Source: Polaribacter vadi
Lineage (GTDB): Bacteria > Bacteroidota > Bacteroidia > Flavobacteriales > Flavobacteriaceae
DNA: 64,000 nucleotides
Assembly (NCBI RefSeq): GCF_001761365.1
Contig: NZ_CP017477.1
Location: 3,745,315-3,809,314 of the forward strand
Direction of reading: 5' to 3'
This document shows positions 44,754-54,449 of the stretch, piece by piece; positions within the stretch are counted from its first letter, which is position 1, and the number at the start of each line of letters is the position of its first letter. The notes under the pieces are model-generated. The model was not told the origin of the DNA. It did not search any database and saw nothing but the letters and a program-made list of their open reading frames with translations. The position numbers were made by a program, and so were the translations under genes.

Positions 44754-44812
44754 TGTCTCCTTGAGCGCAGTCGAAAGGTTACGTGATTCTCGATTGCGCT
44801 TGAATAGACAAC
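44754..44812. repeat. Dispersed inverted repeat, family R3, copy 2
   Basis: It begins TGTCTCCTTGAGCGCAGTCG and ends CTCGATTGCGCTTGAATAGA. Arms TTGAGCGCAGTCGA and TCGATTGCGCTTGA pair with one mismatch. It lies just after the pyrG stop (minus strand) and is related to 7173-7228. Confidence 0.8.
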
Positions 44813-44818
44813 TAAATA

Positions 44819-46481
<1,663 letters not shown>

Positions 46482-46685
46482 TAAAAAAGTGGAAAAACAT
46501 TTTAGTTTTTTAATGTTTAGAGGGGTGTTTTTAATTGATTTTTTAAAAAAGAAATCTAAAAGTTCTATAAAACAAGCATTTGTAATAAAGATATCATCAA
46601 TTTGCAAATACTGTTGTTTACTTTAAAATAAGAGGATAACTATAAAGAAAAATTGTAAAAGTTAGTTTTATCATCTTTCTTATTT

Positions 46686-46693
46686 TAACTTTG
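46686..46693 (+). promoter_or_regulatory. Putative -7 element upstream of a micropeptide frame
   Basis: TAACTTTG matches TAnnTTTG, placing a start site about 30 bp before the ATG at 46729. No -33 TTTG at 19 bp. Confidence 0.35.
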
Positions 46694-46728
46694 ACAAAAA
46701 ACAATTCTTAAATAATGGAGAAACAATA

Positions 46729-46800
46729 ATGTATAGGCTTGGATATCAATTGATAAAAAAGTATTTTAAACCAATTTTTAAGAAGATTAAAAAATTTTAA
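46729..46800 (+). CDS. Possible cationic amphipathic micropeptide
   Basis: The 23-codon frame starts MYRLGYQLIKKYFKPIFKKI and ends KKF. It has eight basic and no acidic residues, with a periodicity that would put Lys on one helix face and Tyr/Ile/Phe on the other. Such peptides act on membranes (type I toxin-like or antimicrobial). Its ATG overlaps the TAA of a four-codon frame ATG-GAG-AAA-CAA-TAA (46715-46729), and a TAnnTTTG element lies upstream. Because A-rich DNA easily encodes Lys and Phe, chance is a serious alternative. Confidence 0.3.
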   Translation: MYRLGYQLIKKYFKPIFKKIKKF

Positions 46801-46817
46801 TTTTTTTTAAAATACTA

Positions 46818-46848
46818 TTTGTCAAAAATAAAAACAGTTGTATATTTG
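46818..46848 (+). promoter_or_regulatory. rpmH promoter, TTTG-N19-TATATTTG
   Basis: TTTG (46818-46821) and TATATTTG (46841-46848) are separated by exactly 19 bp, a perfect Bacteroidota consensus promoter. The leader to the rpmH ATG is about 65-70 nt. Confidence 0.92.
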
Positions 46849-46921
46849 CACACGCTTTTAATGAGGTAATTCTTTTAAAGCAAAACTATAATTATTAAGA
46901 AGATTTTTAAAAATACATACA

Positions 46922-47083
46922 ATGCCGAAAAGAACGTACCAACCATCAAAGAGAAAGAGAAGAAACAAACATGGTTTCATGGAAAGAATGGCTTCTGCTA
47001 ATGGTAGAAAAGTATTAGCTCGTAGAAGAGCAAAAGGAAGAAAGAAAATATCTGTTTCATCTGAAACTAGACATAAAAAATAA
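46922..47083 (+). CDS. rpmH: 50S ribosomal protein L34
   Basis: The 53-residue product starts [19 protein letters not shown], followed by [20 protein letters not shown], the full L34 signature, and has a Bacteroidota-type tail [11 protein letters not shown]34 is a small, very basic protein of the large ribosomal subunit. The gene has a textbook promoter upstream and a strong terminator 26 bp downstream, so it is monocistronic. Unlike many bacteria, rnpA is not next to it. Confidence 0.98.
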   Translation: MPKRTYQPSKRKRRNKHGFMERMASANGRKVLARRRAKGRKKISVSSETRHKK

Positions 47084-47108
47084 AATGATTAACAATTGTT
47101 AATTTATT

Positions 47109-47141
47109 AGGTGTTACTTTTTTTAAGTAACACCTTTTTTT
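47109..47141 (+). terminator. rpmH terminator
   Basis: Arms AGGTGTTACTT and AAGTAACACCT with a four-T loop, followed by seven T residues. Confidence 0.93.
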
Positions 47142-47157
47142 ATACCCAGTCATCAAC

Positions 47158-47165
47158 TATTTTTG
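47158..47165 (+). promoter_or_regulatory. Putative -7 promoter element of carB
   Basis: TATTTTTG matches TAnnTTTG and ends 27 bp before the carB ATG. TTTT occupies the -33 position 19 bp upstream, in the rpmH terminator tail. Confidence 0.55.
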
Positions 47166-47192
47166 TAACATAAATAAAAACAACAACTTACA

Positions 47193-50048
47193 ATGCCAAA
47201 AAGAAAAGACCTTAAATCAATTTTAATTATCGGATCTGGACCTATTGTTATTGGGCAAGCTTGTGAATTTGATTATTCTGGTTCGCAATCTTTACGTTCT
47301 TTAAGAGAAGATGGAATAGAAACAATACTAATCAATTCTAATCCAGCAACTATTATGACAGATCCTTCCATGGCTGATCATATTTATTTGTTGCCATTAA
47401 CGACTAAATCAATCATTCAAATTCTAAAAGAGCACCCACAAATTGATGCAGTTTTGCCAACAATGGGTGGTCAAACAGCTTTAAATTTATGTATTGAAGC
47501 AGATGATAAAGGAATCTGGAAAGATTTTAATGTAAAATTAATTGGTGTAGATATAGATGCCATTAATGTTACTGAAGATAGAGAACAGTTTAGAGAGTTA
47601 ATGCTAAAAATTGGAGTGCCAATGGCACCTCAAGCAACAGCAACATCTTTCTTAAAAGGAAAAGAAATTGCACAAGAATTTGGTTTTCCTTTAGTAATTC
47701 GTTCTTCTTATACGTTAGGTGGAGCAGGAGCTTCCATCGTTTACAAACCAGAAGATTTTGACGAATTGTTAAGTAGAGGTTTAGAAGCATCACCAATTCA
47801 TGAGGTGATGATTGATAAAGCTATGATGGGTTGGAAAGAATACGAATTAGAATTACTTCGTGATAAAAATGATAACGTTGTTATTATTTGTTCTATCGAA
47901 AATATGGATCCAATGGGTATTCATACAGGAGATTCTATTACAGTTGCTCCAGCAATGACATTGTCTGATAAAACCTATCAGAAAATGCGAGATATGGCAA
48001 TTCACATGATGCGTTCTATTGGAGATTTTGAAGGTGGTTGTAATGTTCAATTTGCAGTTTCACCAGATGAAAAAGAAGATATAATTGCTATTGAAATTAA
48101 TCCAAGAGTTTCTCGTTCATCAGCTTTAGCTTCAAAAGCAACAGGATATCCTATTGCAAAAGTAGCTACAAAATTAGCAATCGGTTATACATTAGATGAA
48201 TTAGAAAACGGAATTACAAAATCTACATCCGCTTTATTTGAGCCAACTTTAGATTATGTAATTGTAAAAATACCACGTTGGAATTTTGATAAATTCGAAG
48301 GTTCAGATAGAACTTTAGGTTTACAAATGAAGGCTGTTGGAGAAGTAATGGGAATTGGAAGATCTTTTCAAGAAGCATTGCACAAAGCAACACAATCTTT
48401 AGAAATTAAAAGAAATGGTTTAGGTGCAGATGGAAAAGGCTATACAAACTACAACCAAATTATAGAAAAATTAACCAACGCTAGTTGGGATCGTGTTTTT
48501 GCTATTTATGATGCAATTGCAATGGGCATTCCTTTAAGTCAAATATATGAGATTACAAAAATCGATATGTGGTACTTAAAGCAATATGAAGAGTTGTTTC
48601 AATTACAGAAAGAAATTTCCACATTTACAATTGATACGCTTCAAAGAGATTTATTATTAGAGGCAAAGCAAAAAGGTTATGGAGATAGACAAATAGCACA
48701 TATGTTGGGTTGTTTGGAAAGCGAAGTTTATAATAAAAGAGAAGAGTTAAAAGTACAACGTGTTTTTAAATTAGTTGATACTTGTGCTGCTGAATTCAAA
48801 GCAAAAACTCCTTATTATTATTCAACTTTTGAAAATGAAATTGAAACTGCTGATGGAGAAATTACCATCGCAAACGAAAGTATTGTAACTGATAAAAAGA
48901 AAATTATTGTTTTAGGTTCTGGGCCAAACAGAATTGGGCAAGGAATTGAGTTCGATTACTGTTGTGTGCATGGAGTTTTAGCAGCTGCAGAATGTGGTTA
49001 TGAAACCATTATGATTAACTGTAATCCAGAAACGGTTTCTACAGATTTTGATACTGCTGATAAATTATACTTCGAACCAGTTTTTTGGGAACATATTTAT
49101 GACATCATCAGACATGAAAAACCAGAAGGTGTTATTGTACAATTAGGTGGACAAACTGCTTTAAAATTAGCAGAAAAGTTAACCAAATACGGAATTAAAA
49201 TTATCGGAACTTCTTTTGAAGCTTTGGATATCGCTGAAGATAGAGGGCGTTTTTCATCAATGTTAAAAGAAAATAACATTCCTTATCCAGAATTCGGAAT
49301 TGCAGAAACTGCAGATGAAGCTTTACAATTGGCAGACGAATTAGATTTCCCAATTTTAGTAAGACCTTCTTATGTTTTAGGTGGTCAAGGAATGAAAATT
49401 GTCATAAACAAAGAAGAATTAGTAGAGCATGTTGTAGATTTATTAGGTAGAATGCCTGGAAATAAATTATTACTAGATCATTATTTAGATGGTGCTATAG
49501 AAGCAGAAGCAGATGCAATTTGTGATGCAGATGGAAATGTGTACATCATAGGAATTATGGAACATATAGAGCCTTGTGGAATTCATTCAGGAGATTCTAA
49601 TGCAACTTTACCAGCCTTTAATTTAGGTGATTTGGTGATGCAACAAATTAAAGACCATACACATACGATTGCAAGAGAATTAAAAACAATTGGCTTGATA
49701 AATGTTCAGTTTGCCATAAAAGATGATATTGTATACATCATTGAAGCAAATCCTAGAGCTTCTAGAACAGTGCCTTTTATAGCAAAAGCTTACAAAGAAC
49801 CTTATGTAAATTATGCAACGAAAGTAATGTTAGGTCATAATAAAGTAACTGATTTTAAATTTAATCCGCAACTAGAAGGCTATGCAATTAAGCAACCAGT
49901 TTTCTCTTTTAACAAGTTTCCTAATGTAAATAAGAAACTAGGACCAGAAATGAAATCGACTGGAGAAAGTATTTTGTTTATAGATAGTTTAAAAGATGAT
50001 CAGTTTTACGACTTATATGCAAGACGTAAAATGTACTTGAATAAATAG
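47193..50048 (+). CDS. carB: Carbamoyl-phosphate synthase large subunit
   Basis: It makes carbamoyl phosphate from bicarbonate, ammonia and two ATP for pyrimidine and arginine synthesis. Two homologous ATP-grasp halves are evident: half one starts KSILIIGSGPIVIGQACEFD and includes SYTLGGAG and EINPRVSRSSALASKATGYP; half two starts KIIVLGSGPNRIGQGIEFDY and includes SYVLGGQG and EANPRASRTVPFIAK. The oligomerisation domain lies between. At 951 residues the protein stops where the C-terminal MGS-like allosteric domain begins in E. coli (about 1,073 residues), so that domain is absent. carA is not adjacent. A strong terminator follows. Confidence 0.96.
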   Translation: MPKRKDLKSILIIGSGPIVIGQACEFDYSGSQSLRSLREDGIETILINSNPATIMTDPSMADHIYLLPLTTKSIIQILKEHPQIDAVLPTMGGQTALNLCIEADDKGIWKDFNVKLIGVDIDAINVTEDREQFRELMLKIGVPMAPQATATSFLKGKEIAQEFGFPLVIRSSYTLGGAGASIVYKPEDFDELLSRGLEASPIHEVMIDKAMMGWKEYELELLRDKNDNVVIICSIENMDPMGIHTGDSITVAPAMTLSDKTYQKMRDMAIHMMRSIGDFEGGCNVQFAVSPDEKEDIIAIEINPRVSRSSALASKATGYPIAKVATKLAIGYTLDELENGITKSTSALFEPTLDYVIVKIPRWNFDKFEGSDRTLGLQMKAVGEVMGIGRSFQEALHKATQSLEIKRNGLGADGKGYTNYNQIIEKLTNASWDRVFAIYDAIAMGIPLSQIYEITKIDMWYLKQYEELFQLQKEISTFTIDTLQRDLLLEAKQKGYGDRQIAHMLGCLESEVYNKREELKVQRVFKLVDTCAAEFKAKTPYYYSTFENEIETADGEITIANESIVTDKKKIIVLGSGPNRIGQGIEFDYCCVHGVLAAAECGYETIMINCNPETVSTDFDTADKLYFEPVFWEHIYDIIRHEKPEGVIVQLGGQTALKLAEKLTKYGIKIIGTSFEALDIAEDRGRFSSMLKENNIPYPEFGIAETADEALQLADELDFPILVRPSYVLGGQGMKIVINKEELVEHVVDLLGRMPGNKLLLDHYLDGAIEAEADAICDADGNVYIIGIMEHIEPCGIHSGDSNATLPAFNLGDLVMQQIKDHTHTIARELKTIGLINVQFAIKDDIVYIIEANPRASRTVPFIAKAYKEPYVNYATKVMLGHNKVTDFKFNPQLEGYAIKQPVFSFNKFPNVNKKLGPEMKSTGESILFIDSLKDDQFYDLYARRKMYLNK

Positions 50049-50072
50049 AAACTTTATTTTAAAACAATTTTT

Positions 50073-50117
50073 AAACATCCATTTGTTGAATTTATTTCAA
50101 CAAATGGATGTTTTTTT
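50073..50117 (+). terminator. carB terminator
   Basis: Arms AAACATCCATTTGTTGAA and TTCAACAAATGGATGTTT, perfect over 17-18 bp with a short loop, then a T tract. Confidence 0.93.
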
Positions 50118-50353
50118 ATGTAAAATTTCCATTAAAAAAGTATTTTATGATGGATGATTTTTTTATAGAATTTTTAAGTTTTCATACCATAAAAAAAAGC
50201 TAACATTGTCAAGTTCAAAAATGCTGAACAAAGTTTTTTTAGTTAAGAAATCTAATTTTTGTTTTTAAAATAACTTAGCAAGATTTTCGTTAAGTTTCTT
50301 GTTGAAAAAAAATAAATGAAAAGTTACTAATAGCGTTTTATAAAGTAGAATGT
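50118..50353. other. AT-rich gap before the M23 peptidase gene
   Basis: With the carB terminator, the gap between carB and the M23 gene is 305 bp. This part has only an 18-codon frame beginning at 50147 (MMDDFFIEF), judged fortuitous, and no clear promoter element or hairpin. Confidence 0.45.
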
Positions 50354-51475
50354 ATGAAAATCAATTTTAAAATTATTTTAGTATCACTATGTTTTGCTTC
50401 TTGCAAACAAGTTCAAAATTTATCAGATAAATTTACAAAACCTTCAGGAAAACAAGTTATAGAAAGAAATTATAAAGATGATGACGCTTTTTTGGAGAAA
50501 TACGAAGTTGTTTACGAGCAAGCTAAAAATAATAATTTAGAGTTAGCATTGCCAAATGTTATTTATACAAAATCAGACTCTTTAGATTTGTCAATTTTAT
50601 CGTATAAAGTATTTTTAGAAAAAGGAGAACTATTAAAAATTGAAACAAATATTAAAACAGATTCGTTGCAATTTGCTGTAGATGTATATTCCTTTTTAAA
50701 TGATACTTTAATTTCAAAAAGGCCCATAGTTTCTAATGAAGCGAACTTAAATCATCTTAATTTTGAAGTTTTTAAAACGGGTTATTACAAAATTGTGATG
50801 TTTCCAGAATCTAATAAAAAAGTCGATTTTAATATTGGAATTTACACAGAACCTGTTTTTTTATTTCCAGTTGCTGGTAAAGGAAATAAAGATATTCAAA
50901 GTTATTGGGGAGCAGTTAGAAGTGGAGGAAAAAGAAAACATGAAGGCATCGATATTTTTGCTAAAAGAGGAACACCAGTAATTGCTTCTGTAGATGGTTT
51001 TATTGCAACTGCTAAAAATAGTGGTTTGGGTGGAAAACAAATTTGGTTAAAAAGTGGCGTTTTTGGAAAAACGTTGTATTATGCGCATTTAGATAGTATT
51101 AAAACAAGGTCAGGTACATACGTAAAAGTTGGTGATACTTTAGGGTTTGTAGGTAATACAGGAAATGCAAAAGGAGCAAGTCCTCATTTACATTTTGGAA
51201 TTTATAATTCTTCTGGAGCCATAAATCCGTTGGCATTTGTAAAAAAATCTGATTTGCCAAATAGTAAAGAAGAAAAGGTTTTTAAAAACGGAATAACTAA
51301 ACTGGCTAAAAATGAATTAAGAATTGGTTCAGGTGTCAAGTATAAAAAAATAGAAACGTTTACAGAAAACACGCCAATTACAATTTTAGGAAAAATTGAC
51401 AACTGGTTTCATGTGCAATATGCAGATCATGTTGAAGGATTTATGCACGAGAGTTTAATTGAAGAAAATATATAA
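50354..51475 (+). CDS. M23 family metallopeptidase lipoprotein with SH3-like domain
   Basis: A 373-residue envelope protein. The signal MKINFKIILVSLCFASC gives Cys17. The LytM/M23 domain (about 195-300) has the zinc ligands in KRKHEGIDIFAK (HxxxD) and SPHLHFGIY (HxH), with YYAHLDS between them. The C-terminal 70 residues (NELRIGSGVKYKKIETF then ITILGKIDNWFHVQYADHVEGFM) form a bacterial SH3 domain that may bind the cell wall. It is probably an endopeptidase acting on peptidoglycan cross-links. It is the last intact plus-strand gene before a degraded accessory stretch. Confidence 0.93.
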   Translation: MKINFKIILVSLCFASCKQVQNLSDKFTKPSGKQVIERNYKDDDAFLEKYEVVYEQAKNNNLELALPNVIYTKSDSLDLSILSYKVFLEKGELLKIETNIKTDSLQFAVDVYSFLNDTLISKRPIVSNEANLNHLNFEVFKTGYYKIVMFPESNKKVDFNIGIYTEPVFLFPVAGKGNKDIQSYWGAVRSGGKRKHEGIDIFAKRGTPVIASVDGFIATAKNSGLGGKQIWLKSGVFGKTLYYAHLDSIKTRSGTYVKVGDTLGFVGNTGNAKGASPHLHFGIYNSSGAINPLAFVKKSDLPNSKEEKVFKNGITKLAKNELRIGSGVKYKKIETFTENTPITILGKIDNWFHVQYADHVEGFMHESLIEENI

Positions 51476-51482
51476 TGCTATT

Positions 51483-51614
51483 CTATTTTTTTAGTTTTTG
51501 AATATCAGCTATAAGATGTTTTCCTTCAAAATCAGAGATACTTTTCTTAAACTCATCTGCTGTCTAGCTTAATCTATTATTAAAATTTCCTACAGATATT
51601 GGTTCAAAATCCAT
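51483..51614 (-). pseudogene. Degraded small gene with an in-frame stop
   Basis: The minus strand reads ATG followed by DFEPISVGNFNNRLS, then TAG, then TADEFKKSISDFEGKHLIAD and IQKLKK with a final TAA/TAG-type stop. The two halves remain in one frame with normal-looking composition, so a small gene (43 codons) interrupted by a single nonsense codon, or the remnant of a longer one, is likely. The family is unknown. It is next to another gene remnant (51708-51899). Confidence 0.4.
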
Positions 51615-51707
51615 TTGTTATTAGTTTTTTTTAAAACTAAGAATTACTTCTTCATTTTAAAAATTCTTGAATAAATTTAATTTGATATACACATATGATG
51701 TGTAAAA

Positions 51708-51899
51708 TTAGTTTTCCATTTGCTTTATAATCCAATCCATAAGTTCATCTTTATGTATTGCATCCCAAGTTGCTTGGGTACTCTTATTTGATGATGGATT
51801 ATCTTCAGGTCCTAATACAATCAATTCAGTGTTTTTATTTCCTGCTAGTTCAAATTCAGCCAAAAACCCAACCATATCTGTAGAATTGTTTTCATACAA
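51708..51899 (-). pseudogene. C-terminal fragment resembling an alpha/beta-hydrolase esterase
   Basis: The 63-codon frame has only a TTG as possible start and an in-frame TAG 7 codons further upstream. The translated end, TWDAIHKDELMDWIIKQ, resembles the last helix of secreted esterases/peptidases of the PHB-depolymerase type (H-W-x-Y-x-x-P-E-L-Y-x-W-L). The middle, DMVGFLAEFELAGNKNTEL, fits the preceding helix. The catalytic core is missing, so this is best read as a gene remnant. Confidence 0.45.
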
Positions 51900-51911
51900 G
51901 GTTATATATAT

Positions 51912-51938
51912 GCTCTAATAGCGTAATTTTTGTACAAC
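51912..51938. repeat. Partial A element (right end) downstream of the DUF1275 gene
   Basis: GCTCTAATAGCGTAATTTTT followed by GTACAAC matches the right part of the A element at 55364 (GCTCTAACTAGCAATGAATT). It abuts the stop codon of the DUF1275 gene. The left part is not recognisable. Confidence 0.45.
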
Positions 51939-52685
51939 TTAATGTTTTCGTTTTTTTCTTTGTTTATATTTTCTCTTTGTTCGAATTACTTTATATCTCA
52001 CATCGTCATAAAATAGGCTTATTAATAAAATTACGGCTCCAAAAATAAGAGTGTTCAATTTTAAGTCAAGGCTTGAGTAAAGAAACCCACTTACGATTCC
52101 TCCAAGAAAGAAGAAACAAATTATATAGATTCGAAGTTTTATTGTGGATTTAATTTTTTCTCTATTTGGATGAGATTCAGGAAAGAAAAGTTGCGATAGT
52201 TCAATTCCTAAATCTGTAAACAGTCCTGTTAGATGTGTTGTTCTTACGATTGCATTTGAAATTTTTGTGACAAAAGAGTTTTGAAGTCCCATTGCAAAAA
52301 GTAGCAAACAAACAATTAAATCAGGATATTTTATTTCTCCTATATTACTTATAATTGAAATAGATAATAATATCAAACATTCAATAATAGTTGGTAAAAC
52401 AAAAACATTAAGCTTTTTATTTTCCTTGTATTTTTCGATTAAGAAACTTGATAAAAAAGAACCAAAGAGAAAGGAAAAAATATAAAGAAAATAAACTGTT
52501 CCCTTCCAAAATTTTAAATTTGAAACATCACCAATAAAAAGAGCGAAATGACCTGTAACATTGGTTGTTAGTTGTTTAAAAGCCAAAAAACCTGTAATAT
52601 TAACCATTCCAGCTACAAAGGACAAAATCGTAGCAATTCGAAGATTGTGTTTTAAAGTTCTACTTTTGCCTTGATGTCTAAACAT
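51939..52685 (-). CDS. DUF1275 (YoaK-like) family membrane protein
   Basis: A 248-residue inner-membrane protein with about six helices. The signature of DUF1275 is visible: ILSFVAGMVNITGFLAF at the first helix (about 20-36), TTNVTGHFALFIGD, and AMGLQNSFVTKISNAIVRTT then THLTGLFTDLGIEL (about 135-170). The function of the family is unknown; a transport role is often assumed. The C-terminal tail is very basic (RTKRKYKQRKKRKH). It is a single minus-strand gene bounded by an A element upstream and a partial one downstream, so it belongs to the accessory cassette pattern. Confidence 0.88.
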   Translation of the reverse strand: MFRHQGKSRTLKHNLRIATILSFVAGMVNITGFLAFKQLTTNVTGHFALFIGDVSNLKFWKGTVYFLYIFSFLFGSFLSSFLIEKYKENKKLNVFVLPTIIECLILLSISIISNIGEIKYPDLIVCLLLFAMGLQNSFVTKISNAIVRTTHLTGLFTDLGIELSQLFFPESHPNREKIKSTIKLRIYIICFFFLGGIVSGFLYSSLDLKLNTLIFGAVILLISLFYDDVRYKVIRTKRKYKQRKKRKH

Positions 52686-52716
52686 TTTATTTCCATTTAG
52701 TTTGGTTTTTAAAATT

Positions 52717-52853
52717 GCACATAACGTTTATGTATCAACTTTACGATATTGTATTAGTAATAAATTTATTAAGTAAAGCACAAACTTCAAAATTCCTAAG
52801 AAATTCTCTAAGGGAGTTACAACTAACCATAAATTTTATATAGAGTTGTACTG
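52717..52853. repeat. A element 3, between lysR and the DUF1275 gene
   Basis: It begins GCACATAACGTTTATGTATC (TAACGTTTATGTAT is identical to the element at 41570) and ends CAACTAACCATAAATTTTAT followed by ATAGAGTTGTACTGC, alignable with the right end at 55364. It stops 3 bp before the lysR stop codon. Confidence 0.65.
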
Positions 52854-52856
52854 CGT

Positions 52857-53759
52857 TTAATACATTTTTGATGTAAATATACTCTTAATTGTATCTAATT
52901 CTTTTTTGTATTTCAAATCTGTTCTTGATGCAAAATATAAGGTGTTCTCCGTTTTTACGTTTCCTTCCCAAACTAAATTTATTTCGTTTCTTATAATTTG
53001 TTCTCGACATAAAAAATCTGGAACTAAAGCAAGTCCATTACCATTGTTTAAACATCTTATAATAGAAGTAATATTTGGTAAAATATAGTTAGGTTTAAAA
53101 GCAGGTTTCTTATTAAAATTCTCAAACCAAAAACGTCTAAAATGTTCCATTTCATTTGATGAACTATACCAAACATTTTGAAGCAGTTCGTCTTCTAACT
53201 TGTTTAAGTTGTTAGATTTTAGGTATTTTTGTATTTTAGTTACATTCGTTTTATTTCCTGCTACTAAAACGATTCTTTCTTTAGAAAACGGAATATACTC
53301 AACTAATGATTTTTTTTCATTCTGTTTTTTAGGTGTTATTACTAAATCTAAAATACCATTGTTTAGGTCTTTTATTAAATCTGTATGAGCTCCAAATCTA
53401 GCTACTAGGTCAAAGTCTAGTTTTGGAATTTCGGGTTCAATAATAAGTTGAAACATTTCTGAACACATTCCAATGTTTAGAGATGGATTTTTTTCTTGCG
53501 TTGTCTTTTTAAAATGCTGTTCTGCTATTTCAAGTTTTTTTAAAGATTCAATAATATATTCGTATAAAAATTTTCCATCCTCTGTAGGAATCATTTTTCT
53601 TGAAGTACGTTCAAAAAGTTTTTTGCCAACATAAGCTTCTAAAGCATTTAAGTGTACACTAACTCCAGGTTGAGAAGCATATAAAGCAATAGAAGCTTTA
53701 GTTAAAGTTCCGTTTTCATATATTTCTTTAAATGTTCTGTACCATTCTAAATTTACCAT
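52857..53759 (-). CDS. LysR family transcriptional regulator
   Basis: A 300-residue regulator. The N-terminal winged helix-turn-helix covers about 1-60 (EWYRTFKEIYENGTLTKAS, QPGVSVHLNALEAYVGKKLF), followed by the linker helix and a periplasmic-binding-like effector domain (about 90-295). It is divergently transcribed from an MdaB-type quinone reductase gene with 93 bp between them, the classic layout for LysR control of its neighbour. The gap holds a TTGTA-N7-TACAA dyad. The effector is unknown but may be a quinone or electrophile. Confidence 0.92.
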   Translation of the reverse strand: MVNLEWYRTFKEIYENGTLTKASIALYASQPGVSVHLNALEAYVGKKLFERTSRKMIPTEDGKFLYEYIIESLKKLEIAEQHFKKTTQEKNPSLNIGMCSEMFQLIIEPEIPKLDFDLVARFGAHTDLIKDLNNGILDLVITPKKQNEKKSLVEYIPFSKERIVLVAGNKTNVTKIQKYLKSNNLNKLEDELLQNVWYSSSNEMEHFRRFWFENFNKKPAFKPNYILPNITSIIRCLNNGNGLALVPDFLCREQIIRNEINLVWEGNVKTENTLYFASRTDLKYKKELDTIKSIFTSKMY

Positions 53760-53790
53760 AACTATTAAAATATTAATACAAAGGTATGAT

Positions 53791-53807
53791 TTGTATTATT
53801 TTTACAA
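53791..53807. promoter_or_regulatory. Candidate LysR operator TTGTA-N7-TACAA
   Basis: A perfect 5-bp dyad with 7-bp spacer, close to the LysR T-N11-A pattern, lies midway between the divergent genes and overlaps the -33 region of the mdaB-like promoter. Confidence 0.5.
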
Positions 53808-53822
53808 TAATAAATATTGCTT

Positions 53823-53830
53823 TAATTTTG
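53823..53830 (+). promoter_or_regulatory. Putative -7 promoter element of the mdaB-like gene
   Basis: TAATTTTG matches TAnnTTTG, 22 bp before the ATG at 53853. The 19-bp upstream position is TTTT, within the dyad at 53791-53807. Confidence 0.55.
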
Positions 53831-53852
53831 CCTCAAATAAAAGAAGACACAA

Positions 53853-54449
53853 ATGAAAAATATATTTATAATTAATGGAGGTCATCCATTTGCACATTCT
53901 GGAGGAAGATTTAACGAAACACTTTTCGCCAATACAATTTCACATTTTGAATCTTTAGAAGGATTTAAAGTGAAGTCTACTCAAGTAGGTGAAAATTATA
54001 AGGTAAAAGAAGAAGTTGAAAAATTTAAGTGGGCAGATTTAGTGATTTATCATACGCCTATTTGGTGGTTTCAAATACCTTTTGGATTTAAAAAATATAT
54101 AGATGAAGTTTTTACGGAAGGTCATCAAAATGGAATTTATGCAAGCGATGGAAGAAGTCGAAAAAATCCAAACATCAATTACGGAACTGGTGGTTTAATG
54201 CACGGAAAAAAATATATACTCACTACAAGTTGGAATGCTCCTAAAACTGCATTTACTTTAGAAAATGAATTTTTTAATCAAAAAAGTGTAGATGAAGGTG
54301 CAATGTTTGGGTTTCACAGAATGAATGCTTTTACAGGAATGGAAGTATTAGCAACACATCATTTTCACGATATGGAAAAAAATGCAGATGTTCCTTTTGA
54401 ATTAAATACTTACAGCACTTTTTTAAATAATGTAATGATTAATTTGTAA
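53853..54449 (+). CDS. NAD(P)H-dependent oxidoreductase, MdaB/KefF type
   Basis: A 198-residue flavodoxin-fold protein of the MdaB (NADPH quinone reductase) branch. Landmarks are IFIINGGHPFAHSGGRFNET (FAD phosphate loop, about 4-23), DLVIYHTPIWWFQIPFGFKK (about 62-81), GKKYILTTSWNAP and EGAMFGFHRMNAFTGM. MdaB reduces quinones by two electrons, avoiding semiquinone radicals. The divergent LysR gene and the shared control region suggest induction by quinones or oxidative stress. The start is the ATG at 53853. Confidence 0.9.
   Translation: MKNIFIINGGHPFAHSGGRFNETLFANTISHFESLEGFKVKSTQVGENYKVKEEVEKFKWADLVIYHTPIWWFQIPFGFKKYIDEVFTEGHQNGIYASDGRSRKNPNINYGTGGLMHGKKYILTTSWNAPKTAFTLENEFFNQKSVDEGAMFGFHRMNAFTGMEVLATHHFHDMEKNADVPFELNTYSTFLNNVMINL

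Larger units (their letters stand above)
46482..46817. other. Divergent gap between pyrG and rpmH
   Basis: The gap is AT-rich. Apart from the pyrG and rpmH promoters at its ends, it contains a TAACTTTG promoter-like element (46686-46693), a four-codon frame at 46715 and a 23-codon cationic frame at 46729. No RNA gene is recognisable. Confidence 0.5.
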
